Source of the DNA: Macrosoma leucophasiata | Lineage: Eukaryota > Arthropoda > Insecta > Lepidoptera > Hedylidae | Assembly (NCBI GenBank): GCA_036365455.1 | Contig: JAWQUS010000016.1 | Location: forward strand, 12,609,001-12,673,000 | Direction of reading: 5' to 3' | Length of the DNA: 64,000 nt | The notes under the pieces: model-generated | Databases searched by the model: none | The model's input: only the letters and a program-made list of their open reading frames with translations | Told to the model about the DNA's origin: nothing | Translations under genes and position numbers: made by a program | Shown: positions 23,257 to 34,806 of the stretch, piece by piece | Numbering within the stretch: position 1 is the stretch's first letter | How the letters are laid out: each line of letters opens with the position of its first letter

Positions 23257-24513
23257 TTGGTCAGCTTCGATGTTGAATCCTTATTTACATGTTTACCGGT
23301 TAAGGGTTGTGTCGAGATTGTTAAAAGAAAGCTAATTGCTCACAATATGCCCCGTCAATATGCAGAACTACTTGAATGGTGCCTGACATCTGGCTATCTA
23401 ATGTGGAATGGGGAATTCTACCTACAAATAGACGGAGTTGCCATGGGCTCCCCAGTTTCTCCCATAGTCGCCGATATATTCATGGAGGACTTTGAGGAGA
23501 GAGCCCTGAGCACTACAACCATAACACCTCGCATTTATAAACGATATGTAGATGACACATTCACCATATTGGATAGCAATAATGTTTCTGTTTTTCTTTC
23601 ACATCTCAATTCCATACACCATAAAATCAAATTCACTATGGAATTGGAACAGGACAATAAATTAGCCTTCTTAGATACTTTATTAATTAGAAAAACCAAT
23701 AACACACTCAGTCACACTGTGTTTAGGAAGTCTACCCATACTGATAGGTACCTTAATGGTGAATCACACCATCACCCGGCACATTTATCTGCCGTTGGCT
23801 CATCTCAATTTCAGAGAGCACGAGGCATCTGTGACGACCACCATCTTCAGGGGGAGCTGAAGCACCTACGCCAGGTGCTACATAACAACAAGCTCCATGT
23901 ACCACCCGTCCGTCACAGAGGCCGCGTGAAACCACCTACAGTAGAACGACAACCAGCCATACTACCTTACGTTAAGGGTGTCACAGATAAAATCAGCAAC
24001 ATTTTAAAAAAGAATTCCATTAAAACAGTTTTCAAACCATATAAAAAGATTCATCAGTATTTAAGACCCATTAAAAGTAATATTCCATTACAAAATTCTG
24101 GCATTTATAAATTAGATTGTGATTGTGGACTCTCATATATTGGTCAAACGAAGAGAGCTGTATCCACCCGCGTTAAAGAGCACATTGCTGATGTCAAAAA
24201 CCGAAGAACAGGGAGGTCTGCAGTCTGTGAACACATAGCGGATAAGCCAAACCATTACATCCGGTTTGATAAAATTCAAATACTCGCTAGAGAACACAAA
24301 CCCATGCCACGAATGGTACGCGAGGCTATTGAAATTAAAAAACACCCAAATTTCAATAGAGAAGATGGATGGCGATTATCAACATCATGGGATCCCATAC
24401 TTAGCAAGATTAAATCCCAGCCGCAGCAGTCTGCAAGACCTCAAGATACCATAAGTAATTATTGTGTTAATCCTGAACGCTACGCAAGGCGTTTACGAAA
24501 TCGATGGAGGTAG
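23257..24513 (+). CDS. Penelope-like reverse transcriptase with GIY-YIG endonuclease, N-terminally truncated
   Basis: Starts inside RT motif A (VSFDVESLFT), continues through GVAMGSPVSPIVAD (motif B) and RYVDDTF (motif C, YVDD at about 97-100), and ends with a GIY-YIG nuclease: SGIYKLDCDCGLSYIGQTKR (GIY at about 282-284, YIG at about 294-296) and a downstream REAIEI that supplies the likely catalytic Glu. Full-length relatives are roughly twice as long at the N-terminus, so fingers and early palm are missing. The first codon given is simply the first in frame after a stop; no genuine start exists. From there the frame is intact for 418 codons, so the truncation happened at insertion rather than by decay. 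Confidence 0.92.
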   Translation: MVSFDVESLFTCLPVKGCVEIVKRKLIAHNMPRQYAELLEWCLTSGYLMWNGEFYLQIDGVAMGSPVSPIVADIFMEDFEERALSTTTITPRIYKRYVDDTFTILDSNNVSVFLSHLNSIHHKIKFTMELEQDNKLAFLDTLLIRKTNNTLSHTVFRKSTHTDRYLNGESHHHPAHLSAVGSSQFQRARGICDDHHLQGELKHLRQVLHNNKLHVPPVRHRGRVKPPTVERQPAILPYVKGVTDKISNILKKNSIKTVFKPYKKIHQYLRPIKSNIPLQNSGIYKLDCDCGLSYIGQTKRAVSTRVKEHIADVKNRRTGRSAVCEHIADKPNHYIRFDKIQILAREHKPMPRMVREAIEIKKHPNFNREDGWRLSTSWDPILSKIKSQPQQSARPQDTISNYCVNPERYARRLRNRWR

Positions 24514-24578
24514 CTACATATAATTTTTCAAACTTCTGTCAGACAAATGTCACCTCAGTCTGCCCGGGACCACGGAAG

Positions 24579-24599
24579 CTGAAAAGCGACCGAAACGTC
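24579..24599 (+). other. Hammerhead-like core motif in the Penelope terminal repeat
   Basis: ctgaaaagcgaccgaaacgt then c: a CUGA block, a short putative helix, then CGAAAC followed by GUC. Penelope terminal repeats are known to carry minimal hammerhead ribozymes with CUGAUGA...GAAA cores. Here the CUGAUGA position reads CUGAAAA, so cleavage is doubtful. The same motif occurs inverted in the left repeat and in the solo repeat at 49575-49740. Confidence 0.45.
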
Positions 24600-24682
24600 G
24601 GGTTGATTTTAAAAATCATTTTAGTTTAATATACGCGAGATAAATCCGTAAAAATAGTTTTATTTCAATGAATCTATGTACA

Positions 24683-25400
24683 GTTTTGACTCTCGTACGA
24701 TTTTAAAGATTCTTCCCCCGTAGGAGATAGCGTGATAATATGTAGCCTATATGTTGACCTGACCTGTTAGTATGTCCGGGCTAAACTATAAAAGTACCTA
24801 CTAAATGGCAGCTGTTAGTAATATTCATGCATAATTTACTTCAAATTTTGCATGAATATTACTTACAGGCGCCATTTTGTAGGTACTTTTTTAGTTTAGC
24901 CCGGACATACATATAGACAAACAAAAGACCTGAAAACAATATTTTTGGCTATTGTAGATCACGCCTCAAGTATTCTTTAAAAAAATATTCAAAGTACAGT
25001 TTTGACTTTCCTACGATTTTATTAAATGTAGAGATTCCCGTGGGAATGAGGGATTTTCCCGCAGTAAAAAGTAGCCTAAATGTTGGCCAGGCTTAGTATC
25101 TATACTCCACAAAAAGTTTCATTCGAATCTGACCAGTATCTTCGGAGATTAGCCTAGACAAAGGGACAAACAGACAAACAGAGAGACAATAAAATTAAAA
25201 ATCATTGAAAAGTGTTCTAATACTATTTTAACATCGCCCCCAATTAGTTTTTCGTAAATATATACAATGTACAGACATGCGGGTTTTACTGTTTTATTAT
25301 ATGTATAGATTGCAAAATTTATAAATTGATATAAAATTGGTGGTCCAATTAATACTATGGGAAACATTGCGAGAGTAATCTAAACATAACTTTAGTTAAA
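24683..25400. repeat. Decayed repeats including a long foldback
   Basis: At 24771-24909 two arms of about 67 bases (tatgtccgggctaaacta outward) fold back with a few mismatches and almost no loop. The rest, to about 25400, contains GACAGACAAA-type tails and cccgtgggaatgagggattt blocks of old lepidopteran repeats. No gene. Confidence 0.6.
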
Positions 25401-27084
25401 TAGTGTGGAAGTGTTGAAAAGAAACTCTTATTTTTTATCACACTTACCGACCAACTTTATATATTCGCGTAAAAGCATTGCAGTTATTCGTCTACATTTC
25501 ATATGAACAAGAATGTTTATTCTTATTCTATGTTTATAGCTATAATGGTTTAGTTTTCGATACAACTATGCTTTAGTTATCTCGAGGGAGGCGAGAAAAT
25601 GTCATCCATAAATTGAAGTCGATGGTTATGAGGTCGCAAGTGCGTGACATCTATTGTTGCGTAGCGAACTCACTCCCTCACTCATTCATCATAATGTTGT
25701 GAATTTTATTACTTCTTCTCGTGTTTTTAGGCCTTTTTCCTTACAACAAGTTGGTAAGTTAGCAAGTTTTGTCATGTATCAGAGAATATGTGATAAAAAT
25801 ATAATAGATAGTAAGTTAGAGATTAAGTGATCAGATACAGATTATTCAGTTACATATTTCTATTTATAACTACTCTCTCTAACCATATGAAGAATTGAGA
25901 TATACATCTAATAGAAATTGGTATATCAGACAGATAAGTGTTACAAATAGTTTCTACGGACTGTCTGGAGTGAACGAAACTAGGGCATGAAGAGAAGTAT
26001 CGGCAAAAATAGTGAACAATTTAAAAATACAACAGTAGGAAGGAACGACAGTAAATAGAATATATAAACACAAAAGGAACGCCATTTTTAAATAGTGAAC
26101 CCTTGTGTTTGTAATACATCTATTACAAGAAAGTTTCAAAATCATAAGCTCAAACTTAACCCGACACTCGCTAAGCAATAAAATCTGTAATAGGTGAAAT
26201 TCACAGTAAGTCGCTTGACATGTGTTGCAAACATAACCCTCGTCAGAAAGCCCGAGGTCGGCCGGGTCCCAGGTCCCCGCTACCGTGGTGGCACGTGAGC
26301 CGCGAAATGCCACTATTTTCAGCGACAACCCGCATCTCTCACACGAACGCCGACAAATTAACTGTAGCTTAGCAACCACCATTAAATATAGAGACCACCT
26401 GTTATGCTTCCCTTTTCTTATTTCCCTGTTTGTACTTTTTTCTTTCGTTCCCGAAGCTTCCGCTTATTATCAACACGTAATATCTCCCCTTTTCATCCTT
26501 TGTTATCGCTTCATTAGCTTTATTTTTCCTTTGATAGTATACAAGTACGGATTCGTATAAATAGATATAATTTTGTAACCAGATATGTTTATTTGATAAA
26601 TCATAAGAATTATGTACAAGTAGGTGTCAGTATTTCAGAGTTCTGTTGATCTAAGAATATTTCTTTGAGTTAAGTTTAGAGAATAAGGAAAATAAATTTC
26701 CCGTACGTCAGCAACTCGATTGATAATAAACACAAGCACCGCACGCCAGACGAGACTGGAATTGAACATGAGCACAAACAAGTTTTATACGATGGATTAC
26801 CGTCCTGCGAAATAAAAATAAAATAAATATAAACGAAATGCTTACTTTGGACCTTCGATAAACAGAAGATCCGAAAGAAAAATCCTCCACTGTTAACGCG
26901 GCGTAGTTACGTTTTGGTAACTACGCATGATTGGATACGCGGTGGAATTAAAATTGAGTTTTGTTTTTTGCGGTCCAAGTCAGTATCTACACGAAATGTG
27001 TCAAAAGAAATTATTTTTTAAAGATACACTTCTTTCAAAAATTATGAGTGAATTTATACAATACGCACATGGACAGATAAAAGC
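25401..27084. other. No confident gene; one Cys-rich minus-strand frame
   Basis: Unclassified sequence. The minus-strand frame 25954-26382 begins with an ATG at 26382 and has a more coding-like first part with paired cysteines (RSCERCGLS, YVCNTCQATYC), but the remainder is a hydrophobic run typical of non-coding AT-rich DNA. It could hold a decayed zinc-ribbon exon around 26185-26382. I do not recognise it. Confidence 0.3.
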
Positions 27085-27358
27085 GGTAGAGCTCCAGGAA
27101 CGGAGCTCGCGGGCGTAGTCACCACCGCATTACTTAATATACTTGCCGCTAAATGGTAGTGTTCAGCACTATCGTGTTCCGTTCAGGTGGTATTCTACGG
27201 CCCTGTAATTTCCGGCACAGAGGCATAACACCTTAGGCCTCAGGAGTGGTAACGCATTTGCATTTTGACCTTGGTCTTTGTGTGTATGTCTATAGGCTGC
27301 AGTCATCACTTAATATCAATGTGAACAGCATGCTTGTTTGCCACTTCCATAACATAAA
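27085..27358 (+). repeat. SINE-like family, near-complete copy
   Basis: ggtagagctccaggaacgga through atgcttgtttgccacttcca to acataaaaat. It lacks the first few bases of the consensus. Confidence 0.75.
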
Positions 27359-27596
27359 AATAGTTAGTTGCTAAACTTTTTATTGTTTCAAATAAACGAG
27401 TGTGATAGATATTTAGGTATTGAAAATGTAATGTTCAAGTTGTTTAAATATACTGTTTTAAGTGCATTAATAGAATTGAGGTTAACATGTACCTACTTAT
27501 AATTTATTGACATTGTAAATTAGGTATACATTATTATCTATTAAATATTTTAGTCGTTTTTTACATACCTAAGTAATATAATAATAATAAATAACT

Positions 27597-27850
27597 AAAA
27601 TAACCGCTATTTACTAAATGCATATACCAAACCAACTTTTTTTTATAATTTTTATTTGTCTGTCTGTCTGCTTTTCGTGGCTAATCTTGGGAACGGGTTA
27701 ACGGATTTTGACGGGACTTGAATTGGCAGATAGCTTATGTAATAAGGAGTAACTTAGGCTACTTTTATACTAGCTGCGCCCACGACTTCATCCGGGTAGA
27801 TACTGAACAATCATAATATCTCACGCGGACGAAGTCGCGGGCACAGCTAG
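27597..27850 (+). mobile_element. Helitron-like element, subfamily 1, 3' end only
   Basis: Begins within the tttactaaatgcatatacca block, includes taataaggagtaacttaggc, and ends acgcggacgaagtcgcggg, cacagCTAG followed by T. 5'-truncated. Confidence 0.7.
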
Positions 27851-28729
27851 TAGGTAATATATTATCATGTATTTTGCATACATAAATCTGTAAGAAATAA
27901 TGTATGAAATAATATTTTTTATGTTTATTCTACTCAAATTACCTACCATAAAACCCCGACGGATGCTTAATAATAGTCAGGTTAGAATCGAAATGGTAGT
28001 CTAAAGACTATTTAATCCTAAGTCGTTAATCATAAAGCCAAATTCTCATACATATTTCATTATAATAGCTATACCATTACCTAGCATTTGCATTAAGCTT
28101 CCACTTTGCTTGTCACAAACCAATAAGTGTTATTGAAACTTGATTTGATTGGATATCATGGCTTAATTTTCCGCATAGGGACAATAATGTGGCGTTAATT
28201 ATTATTCAATGTTAATTCTGTTTGGGTGGGAAAATGCAATAAAATCACCACAACTTGTGCGTAATTTGTATCATTAGGACGAGACAGACATGAAGGAAAC
28301 GTTTGTACTAATGGCATTCGTACTTAAAATCTAATAAGCCACAAGCTAATAACCACTTGCACGGTCTTACATAATCATCACCACATTATTTGTTTACATG
28401 ATGAAAGTGTATAACGTGATTAATATACATAGACAGTATTTTATCCATGCGTCTCACTTTATTAATAATTAATCATACATGATATATTAACAACATTCAA
28501 ACTTGCATCTTGCACCTGATACGCGAGAGAACGTTGTAAGCTAATCCATCATGTTTTATTCATTTGCCGTGATAGAATAGAAATCATTCTTAACTATACG
28601 TTAGTCAAACATTTATTTAAAAATGCATTTATTTTTTGTCTTAATGTTCTGTTTTATTTTACATGAAATAAGTATGAAACATAAATACGTTTGTTTAGAA
28701 AAGCCCTTAGTTATTGCAGCTTGAAATAC
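27851..28729. other. AT-rich DNA, nothing recognised
   Basis: No coding, RNA or repeat signal found. Confidence 0.45.
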
Positions 28730-28935
28730 ATTTTCAATGTAATGAAGATGGCAAACAAGCATGCAGTTCACATTGATATTAAGTGTAGTTGCCACCCCTG
28801 AGACATTAGTTGTTATGTCTCTGTGATCACTATATAACCGAAACACGATAGTGCTGAACTCTACCATATGGCGGCAGATAGGTTAGGCAATGCGGTGGTG
28901 TCTACGCCCTACACTAGAACTCTACCACCAGTAAA
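28730..28935 (-). repeat. SINE-like family, internally shortened copy
   Basis: Reverse of the consensus with an internal deletion between the cttaacatcaatgtgaac block and the gcctcagg block. The 5' end reads ctctaccaccagtaaaac. Confidence 0.65.
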
Positions 28936-30254
28936 ACTTATATACTCGTATTATTCCTAGATATTACGGTTTACTCGCACAGTTTAATTGTCGTCTTTTA
29001 TTCGTCGATAATTAATTCCTACATAAAATTGGCTTGACAATATAATAGATTCTCATGTCTGATGATTTATTTATGAAGTTCATTTGAACATTCATAGATT
29101 CTTACATTGAAAGGGCACTAATACATAGTTAAAATGTACCGCCATAAAGACACAACTCCCTAATTCACATAATGCTTCTTAATAACCTGCTTATGAATGA
29201 CTAATGGTAAACTAGAGTGGTGTTTACGTTAAACGTCAGAATATACCGCGAAAGTCTACCCTAGTCGACGGTAAGTTATTGTCGATTCGACGTGAATGAA
29301 TAGTTTCACACGTGTGGAAAAGCTGTAAAGGAGATGTTGCAGAAATGTATGGACCTCCGGCCATGTATTGTACACAATATCATTAACAGGCAAATTCAAT
29401 ATAAAAACATTTTTTACTGAATATTTTCACTTATTAAACATTGTTTGCAGTCACAAAATATTATTTGCAGTTAGAGTTGCAACTCAAACCAACATGGCAA
29501 ATATGGCGGGCGATGTCATTTTGACATTTTCATTTTTAAAATTGTTTTTTGATTATATAGTACTTGCAGAAATAAAGTAATATTTTTCTAAATACTATCG
29601 AAATCAATTTCATGTGTTAATACTAAAACTTAAACTAATCGATTTCCAATTTACAGAAGCGTCGACTGTATCGTCGCCATGTTGAATATGGTTGAAAATG
29701 ATAAAATCGTTTGAATTAAATGTGGTAGTAACTCTGAAATATATTCTTTAATAAATTAATTGTATTTTTACTTAAACTTCTTTAACTTACTTATTTTCTG
29801 AGGACATGTACAATCTAGAGCCGAGCTCGCAACATCTCCTTTGTAATGTTCGTTTACAGTCAGCGGCTGAGTTACCGTTACGGTGTGAACACAGTCTAAA
29901 TCCTTACTATTTAATGAAAAAGAGAAAAAGTACTTGGAATGCTCAGTAATAGTAAATGAAAGCTGTTCTTTTTCAAAATAGGTAACAAAACAAAAGCTCT
30001 CCGTGAAAAATCGTTTAAATTCCTAATGCTAAAGTTATTATTATTCTGTTATTATATTATGTGCTTTTTATAAGAAAACACGCATGTCATGAACATATGT
30101 ACAAAAAAGTACTTTTGCACAAAAAAGTGATTTTGAGTGAATTTACCGTTGAACGTACCTACATGATGGGTTAACATAAACCCAGTAAAATTTCTGATGT
30201 TATTTAAAACTGATATTAACATGTCAAATATACATATCGAACTTAAAATAACTT
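28936..30254. other. AT-rich DNA, possible MITE, no gene
   Basis: aaaggagatgttgc at about 29329 and its reverse complement at about 29842 could be 14-bp terminal inverted repeats of a 0.5 kb element. Nothing else is recognised. Confidence 0.35.
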
Positions 30255-31519
30255 AACTGAGGGTCGATTTATTTATTTATTTAAACTTTATTACCACAAT
30301 ATAATACATGATGACAAATGGCGAACTTAACGCTAAAAGCGCTCTTTTCCAGTTAACCATCGGGAGTCTAGAGAGCTATCTGAGCGGCACAACAGTTATG
30401 GGAGAAAATTTAAAAACAAAAGTATTACATAAGCTTAATAAAATATATGATATATTTATATATATACCTATATATATATATATATATATATATACCTATA
30501 CATACATACTTATAGAGAAATTCATAAAAACTACATATACATTGTACAGATACAATAATATAGTTTCTAAACATATATATTATTATATAATAAAATATAC
30601 TTACACATCAATAAATAAGTAATTTGGATGATGATTTCTGATAAGGATTCCCACTTAAGAATCACACACATACTCGTATAATTATCTTAGAAGATGTTTC
30701 TTTAAATTGTTTTTAAACGTCAGCCTCGAACACGATCTTTGGATGACAACTGGCAGCGCATTCCACAAGCGAGCCGCTTGAACAGTAAAAGAGTTAGCAA
30801 CGAAACCGGATCTATGAAGGGGTATAGAAAGAGTGAGAGATTCATTAGAGCGAAGATGTAATTAATTGAGAAGAGCAGAGATACTGGAAATTATTTTTTT
30901 AAATAAGTAGGAGAGGAAACGTCAAAAAGAATTGAAAAAAGTTGACACAGAATTCTGGATTGTCTTCGTTGGCGGATAGTTAGCCATTTAAGGTCGGTAC
31001 GGAAAGCAGACACATGGTCAAATTTACGAAGACGAAAGATGAACCGGATCGCATTATTGATTACTCGGTCTAGTTTATCAAGACCAGCCTCATTTAAGTC
31101 CAGATAACATGCATCAGCATAATCTAATATAGGGAAAATAAGTGCCTGTACAAGACGAATTTTTAACTGAGTGGGTAGGAAGTTTCTCAGTCTGTTAAGG
31201 GAGTTTAATGACGCATAGGCAGTACGACAAACTTCACTAACTTGTACATTCCAGCTGAGAGTCGCATCTATATATAGTCCTAGGTCCTTAACTGATGGAA
31301 AAAAGTAATTTTCGGACCCTCAAAAGTGACAGGTGCCACGGAACTGAGGTCTAATTTGGCTAGTTGCTTTTGGCTACCAACCACATTGGCCTGACATTTC
31401 TTGGAATTTACTTTGATGCCGAACTTATGAGACCCCATGCTAATAGTTTGTAAGTTTAAGTTTAAGTTTATTTTGGAAATACAGTTGCTAATATTATTGA
31501 TGTTAGATTGAACGTATTA

Positions 31520-32803
31520 GGTTGGGGAAAAAGTTTCTTCGCATTTTTTAAGATAATTCAAAACATTTTTTAATATAGTTTATTTAAATTTAACTAAAGT
31601 ATGATTGTACCATTTTGTTCGATAACCTTTTGCCATCTTGTAGGTAGGGACATGATCCCATTGCTATAAAAAATTTGGGACTTCTCATCAAAATACCGCG
31701 ACAAGTGGATTTGGCAGTCCTCTCGTGATGTTAACCTAACATTGCATAAAGAATTCTGAAGAGACCTAAACAGGTGGAAATCTGAAGGTGCAAGGTCAGG
31801 ACTATACGGCGGATGCATTAACACCTCCCAGCCAAACTCTCTTAATTTTTGCTGAGTGGCTATAGATGTGTGAGGTCTAGCGTTATCATGATGAAACACC
31901 ACACCCCTTCTATTGATCAATTCCGGCCGCTTTCTCTCAACTTCTTGCTTTAATCTCATCAGTTGTTCGCAGTAGAGTTCAGAATCGATAGTCCTGCCTG
32001 GTGGTAATAGCTCATAATGAATAATGCCCTTCGAATCCCACCACACACACAACATCACCATATTGCGAGTTAACCCGGGTTTCGCCACAGTCTCTGAAGC
32101 CTGACCGGCCTTTGACCACGACCTTTTTCGCACGTTCTTGTCGTACGTGATCCACTTTTCATCACCAGTTATCAGCTTCTTCAAAAATGATTCGGTTCCA
32201 TTACGTCGTAAAAAAGAATCACAAATGAGTACACGGTTCATTAGGTTTCTTTCAGTGAGCTCGTGAGGTACCCAAATATCGAGCTTTTTTTTGTACCCAG
32301 CTTTTTTCAAATGCGCCAAAACTGTTTTGTGATCAATTCTCAGTTCTTCAGCTACGTCGTAACTACTCTTCAGATATGTCGATCTTGCTCCACTTTTTCA
32401 AAAATGGCATCCATTTTATCCGTAATAGGGCGACCAGAGCGAGGTGCATCTTTGACATCAAAATTTCCGGATTAAAAACGCTTAAACTAAATTTGTGCTA
32501 CTCTCACAGACACTGCACTAGGTCCATAAACATCGCAAATTTTTTTCGCGGCTTGCGTTGCATTTTTACCTTTTTTGTAGTAAAATTTTAAAATGTATCG
32601 AATTTCTTCATTAGATTCACTCATCTTGACAGTACGAAAAACAAATGAAAATCGTACATTTGCCTAATTTGAATTTAGAATTAAGTTCTTTAAAATTTTA
32701 ACTTTCAATGATATCAAAACCAGCCAGATACAAATACTACAGCCAAAGAGATTTTATTACAAGTTCATACATACTATAATGCGAAAAGACTTTTTCCCCA
32801 ACC
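31520..32803 (-). mobile_element. Cecropia-type mariner, copy A
   Basis: Terminal inverted repeats ggttggggaaaaagtttctt and its partner ending ctttttccccaacc, with TA on each side. The transposase has TGDEKWITYD (first Asp), FHHDNARPHTS (second) and PPYSPDLAPSDFHLF (third), the DD34D signature. It is split: the C-terminal two thirds read cleanly at 31594-32319, but a 5-base insertion (tgaag on the minus strand, near 32370) shifts the frame from the N-terminal helix-turn-helix part. Dead, but with intact ends. Confidence 0.92.
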
Positions 32804-33446
32804 TATATATTTGCAAGTCGTCAGCATAAAAGTGGTAGGAGCAGTCAAGTAGGTAACATAACGTATTGTTAAAAATGGTGAACAGCAAAGGTGATAATAT
32901 ACCACCCTGCGGTACACCAGTGTTCAAATCACTCCAGTCAGATAGTTTTTTATTGAGACGAACTGCTTGTTGTCTGTTTCTGAGGTATGCGGAAAACCAA
33001 TCTAAAGCTTTAGTCGAGAATCGTAGACGTTCTAATAAGGCAAGGAGGATATCGTGGTCAACCATGTTAAAGGCGTTTGAAAATTCGATAAGAACAAGGA
33101 CCGTGACCAGTTTATCTTCCATGCCGTTACGAATATCATCAGTGACCTTCAGAAGTGCAGTAGAGGTGCTATGACCCGTTCGGAATCCGGGCTGGTAGGG
33201 ACTAATAAGCTTGTGCTGTTCCAGAAAAGAAGAGACCTGTCTGTGGACGACAGCCTCCAGAGTTTTATAGAGGAAAGGAAGTATTGAGATTGGCCTATAC
33301 TCATTTAACTCACGGGGGTTACTGTTTTTAGGAATAGGAATAACAAAAGCTTTTTGCCAAATTAAAGGAAATTCCCCGCATAGCATTGAGAAGTTAATTA
33401 AGTGAGTTAGAACAGGAACAGTGGAATGGAGTATAGGCAAACTCAT
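32804..33446 (-). pseudogene. LINE reverse transcriptase, first half
   Basis: The frame reads IPKNSNPRELNEYRPISILP, RTGHSTSTALLKVTDDI, VLIEFSNAFNMVDHD (motif A), TGVPQGGILSPLLFTI (motif B) and HFYADDLQIY (motif C). Two defects are visible: motif A has Glu where the catalytic Asp is expected (VLIEF for VLLDF-like), and the frame runs into the mariner directly after ADDLQIY. On the far side of the mariner the LINE resumes with matching sequence (QTISMGSHKFGIKVNSKKC, 31380-31450). Confidence 0.88.
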
Positions 33447-34112
33447 AGCACGACTTACATCGTCACAGCCAACTGCATTGGACTTTAGGGAGTTAATCGT
33501 CTTACAAGTGTCCTCCTCAGAAATGACTTTAAACGAAAAGGGTTCAATAGAGGGTTGAGATAAAAGAGAAATTTCATGGAGAGTGCTAGCTTTTGTGGAA
33601 GGGTTAAGAGGGGATACACAAGAAAATTAGAATTAAAATCAGAAGCGGAAAACGACGAAATATCGGGTGTATGTACAGATTTACCTATTCCAAAAGATTT
33701 TAAAAATTTCCATATTTCAGCTGCTGATGAATTTGCAACATGTTCAAAGATATGTTTGCGTTTGGCTGCTCTTACCAACTTATTACACAGGTTGCGGGCG
33801 GCTTTATATAGACACCAGTTTTCGTCGCACCTGTCACGTTTGAAGGTTCGAAAGGCTCTATCACGCCGAGACATAGCCATGCGGATGCCCCTCGTGATCC
33901 ATGGAGCAGGAGGACACTTTAGTTTGACGGCCCTAACAGGTGCATAAGTATCATACAACGTTAATAAAATAGAGTTGAAATTAGTAATATTAGCCTCAAG
34001 TCGATTAGTGGTAGACGCCGAGAAGGAACACCACGGGGTTTTAGTGAGTACGAGTCTCACACTACCCGCCGTTTGTTCCCCTAATCGGCTACCAATGAAG
34101 GGTTTCCAAGCG

Positions 34113-34575
34113 TTAAAAAAAAACCGGACAAGTGCGAGTTCGACTCGCGTGGTGAGGGTTCCGTAATTTAAATAAATATTTTCGAAAATATTACAGATTT
34201 AAAATGCAGGGACATAGCGGTTACGGTGGTACCGGCAGGGGGGGTTATATTATTAAGAATTTTCGATTTAATTTGAATACTCAAACTTCTTATAGGTTTT
34301 CGCAAAGAACTATTTTCCACATTTTTTTCAAAATTTTAAGTTCAGTAGTTTCGGAGATAGGGGGGGAGAATGGTCAATTTTCGTCGTTTTTCTTAAATAA
34401 CTTCAAATTTGTTTATGCAAAAATTATTAAAAAAATATATCTGAGATGCTAACAACAACCTCTTTCATTTGATATATTTCGGAGCAAATTGGCTGTGACA
34501 GACGGACAGACAGACAGACGCACGAGTGATCCTATAAGGGTTCCTTTTTTCCTTTTAAGGTACGGAACCCTAAAA
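34113..34575. repeat. Non-autonomous element with CCGGACAAGTGCGAG start
   Basis: aaaccggacaagtgcgagtt...gtggtgagggttccgtaatt at one end, and a tail of gacagacagacgcacgagtg then aaggtacggaaccctaaaaa at the other. The gggttccgta and tacggaaccct parts are inverted relative to each other. This repeat type is widespread in Lepidoptera. Decayed relatives are at about 36780-37050, 38930-39180 and 50740-51140. Confidence 0.65.
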
Positions 34576-34684
34576 AACGGTTGATTAGTGGTGAACAGTA
34601 AAAACTGTTGAAAGTTGTTAACAAATTGAAATTCAGTATTAAGCTCGCCTAGCAATCGTTGGTAAAATCCACCCTCAATGGCAT

Positions 34685-34760
34685 GAGGTATTAATTAATA
34701 GGTAATGCGGCCGTTCTCATAACTTCGAGCTCCTCAAATAGGTAGATCTCTACCACCAAT
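34685..34760 (-). repeat. SINE-like family, 5' fragment
   Basis: Reverse of the first 75 bases of the consensus (taggtaatgcgg ... gatctctaccaccaat). Confidence 0.6.
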
Positions 34761-34806
34761 ATGTAATTGTGATTGAAATTAACAGTATCATTGTTTTGTT
34801 TGGTAG

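Larger units (their letters stand above)
23101..24670 (+). mobile_element. Penelope-like element with inverted terminal repeats
   Basis: Flanked by a 12-bp direct repeat aatctatgtaca (23089-23100 and 24671-24682). Near-perfect inverted repeats of about 127 bp lie at 23131-23258 and 24545-24671. The left one carries an extra tail of about 30 bases (23101-23130). The reverse transcriptase is truncated at its N-terminus and fused directly to the left repeat, an arrangement known for 5'-truncated Penelope elements with inverted terminal repeats. Confidence 0.9.
30255..34104 (-). mobile_element. Jockey-like LINE, 5'-truncated and split by a mariner
   Basis: Minus strand. Linker region 33485-34060 (APWITRGIRMAMSRRDRAF, LYKAARNLCNKLVRAAKRKH), RT 32804-33446, mariner 31520-32803, RT C-terminal part about 30687-31519, then a 3'UTR with a TA microsatellite (about 30455-30500) and a TAAA-repeat tail ending near 30255. 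The endonuclease domain is absent. The C-terminal frame contains at least one stop (after SSISALLN). It could belong to the jockey/CR1 group; clade not resolved. Confidence 0.85.

Noticed and set aside
30308..30622. 104-codon frame rich in Tyr and Ile
   Set aside because: Produced by the TATA microsatellite in the LINE 3'UTR.
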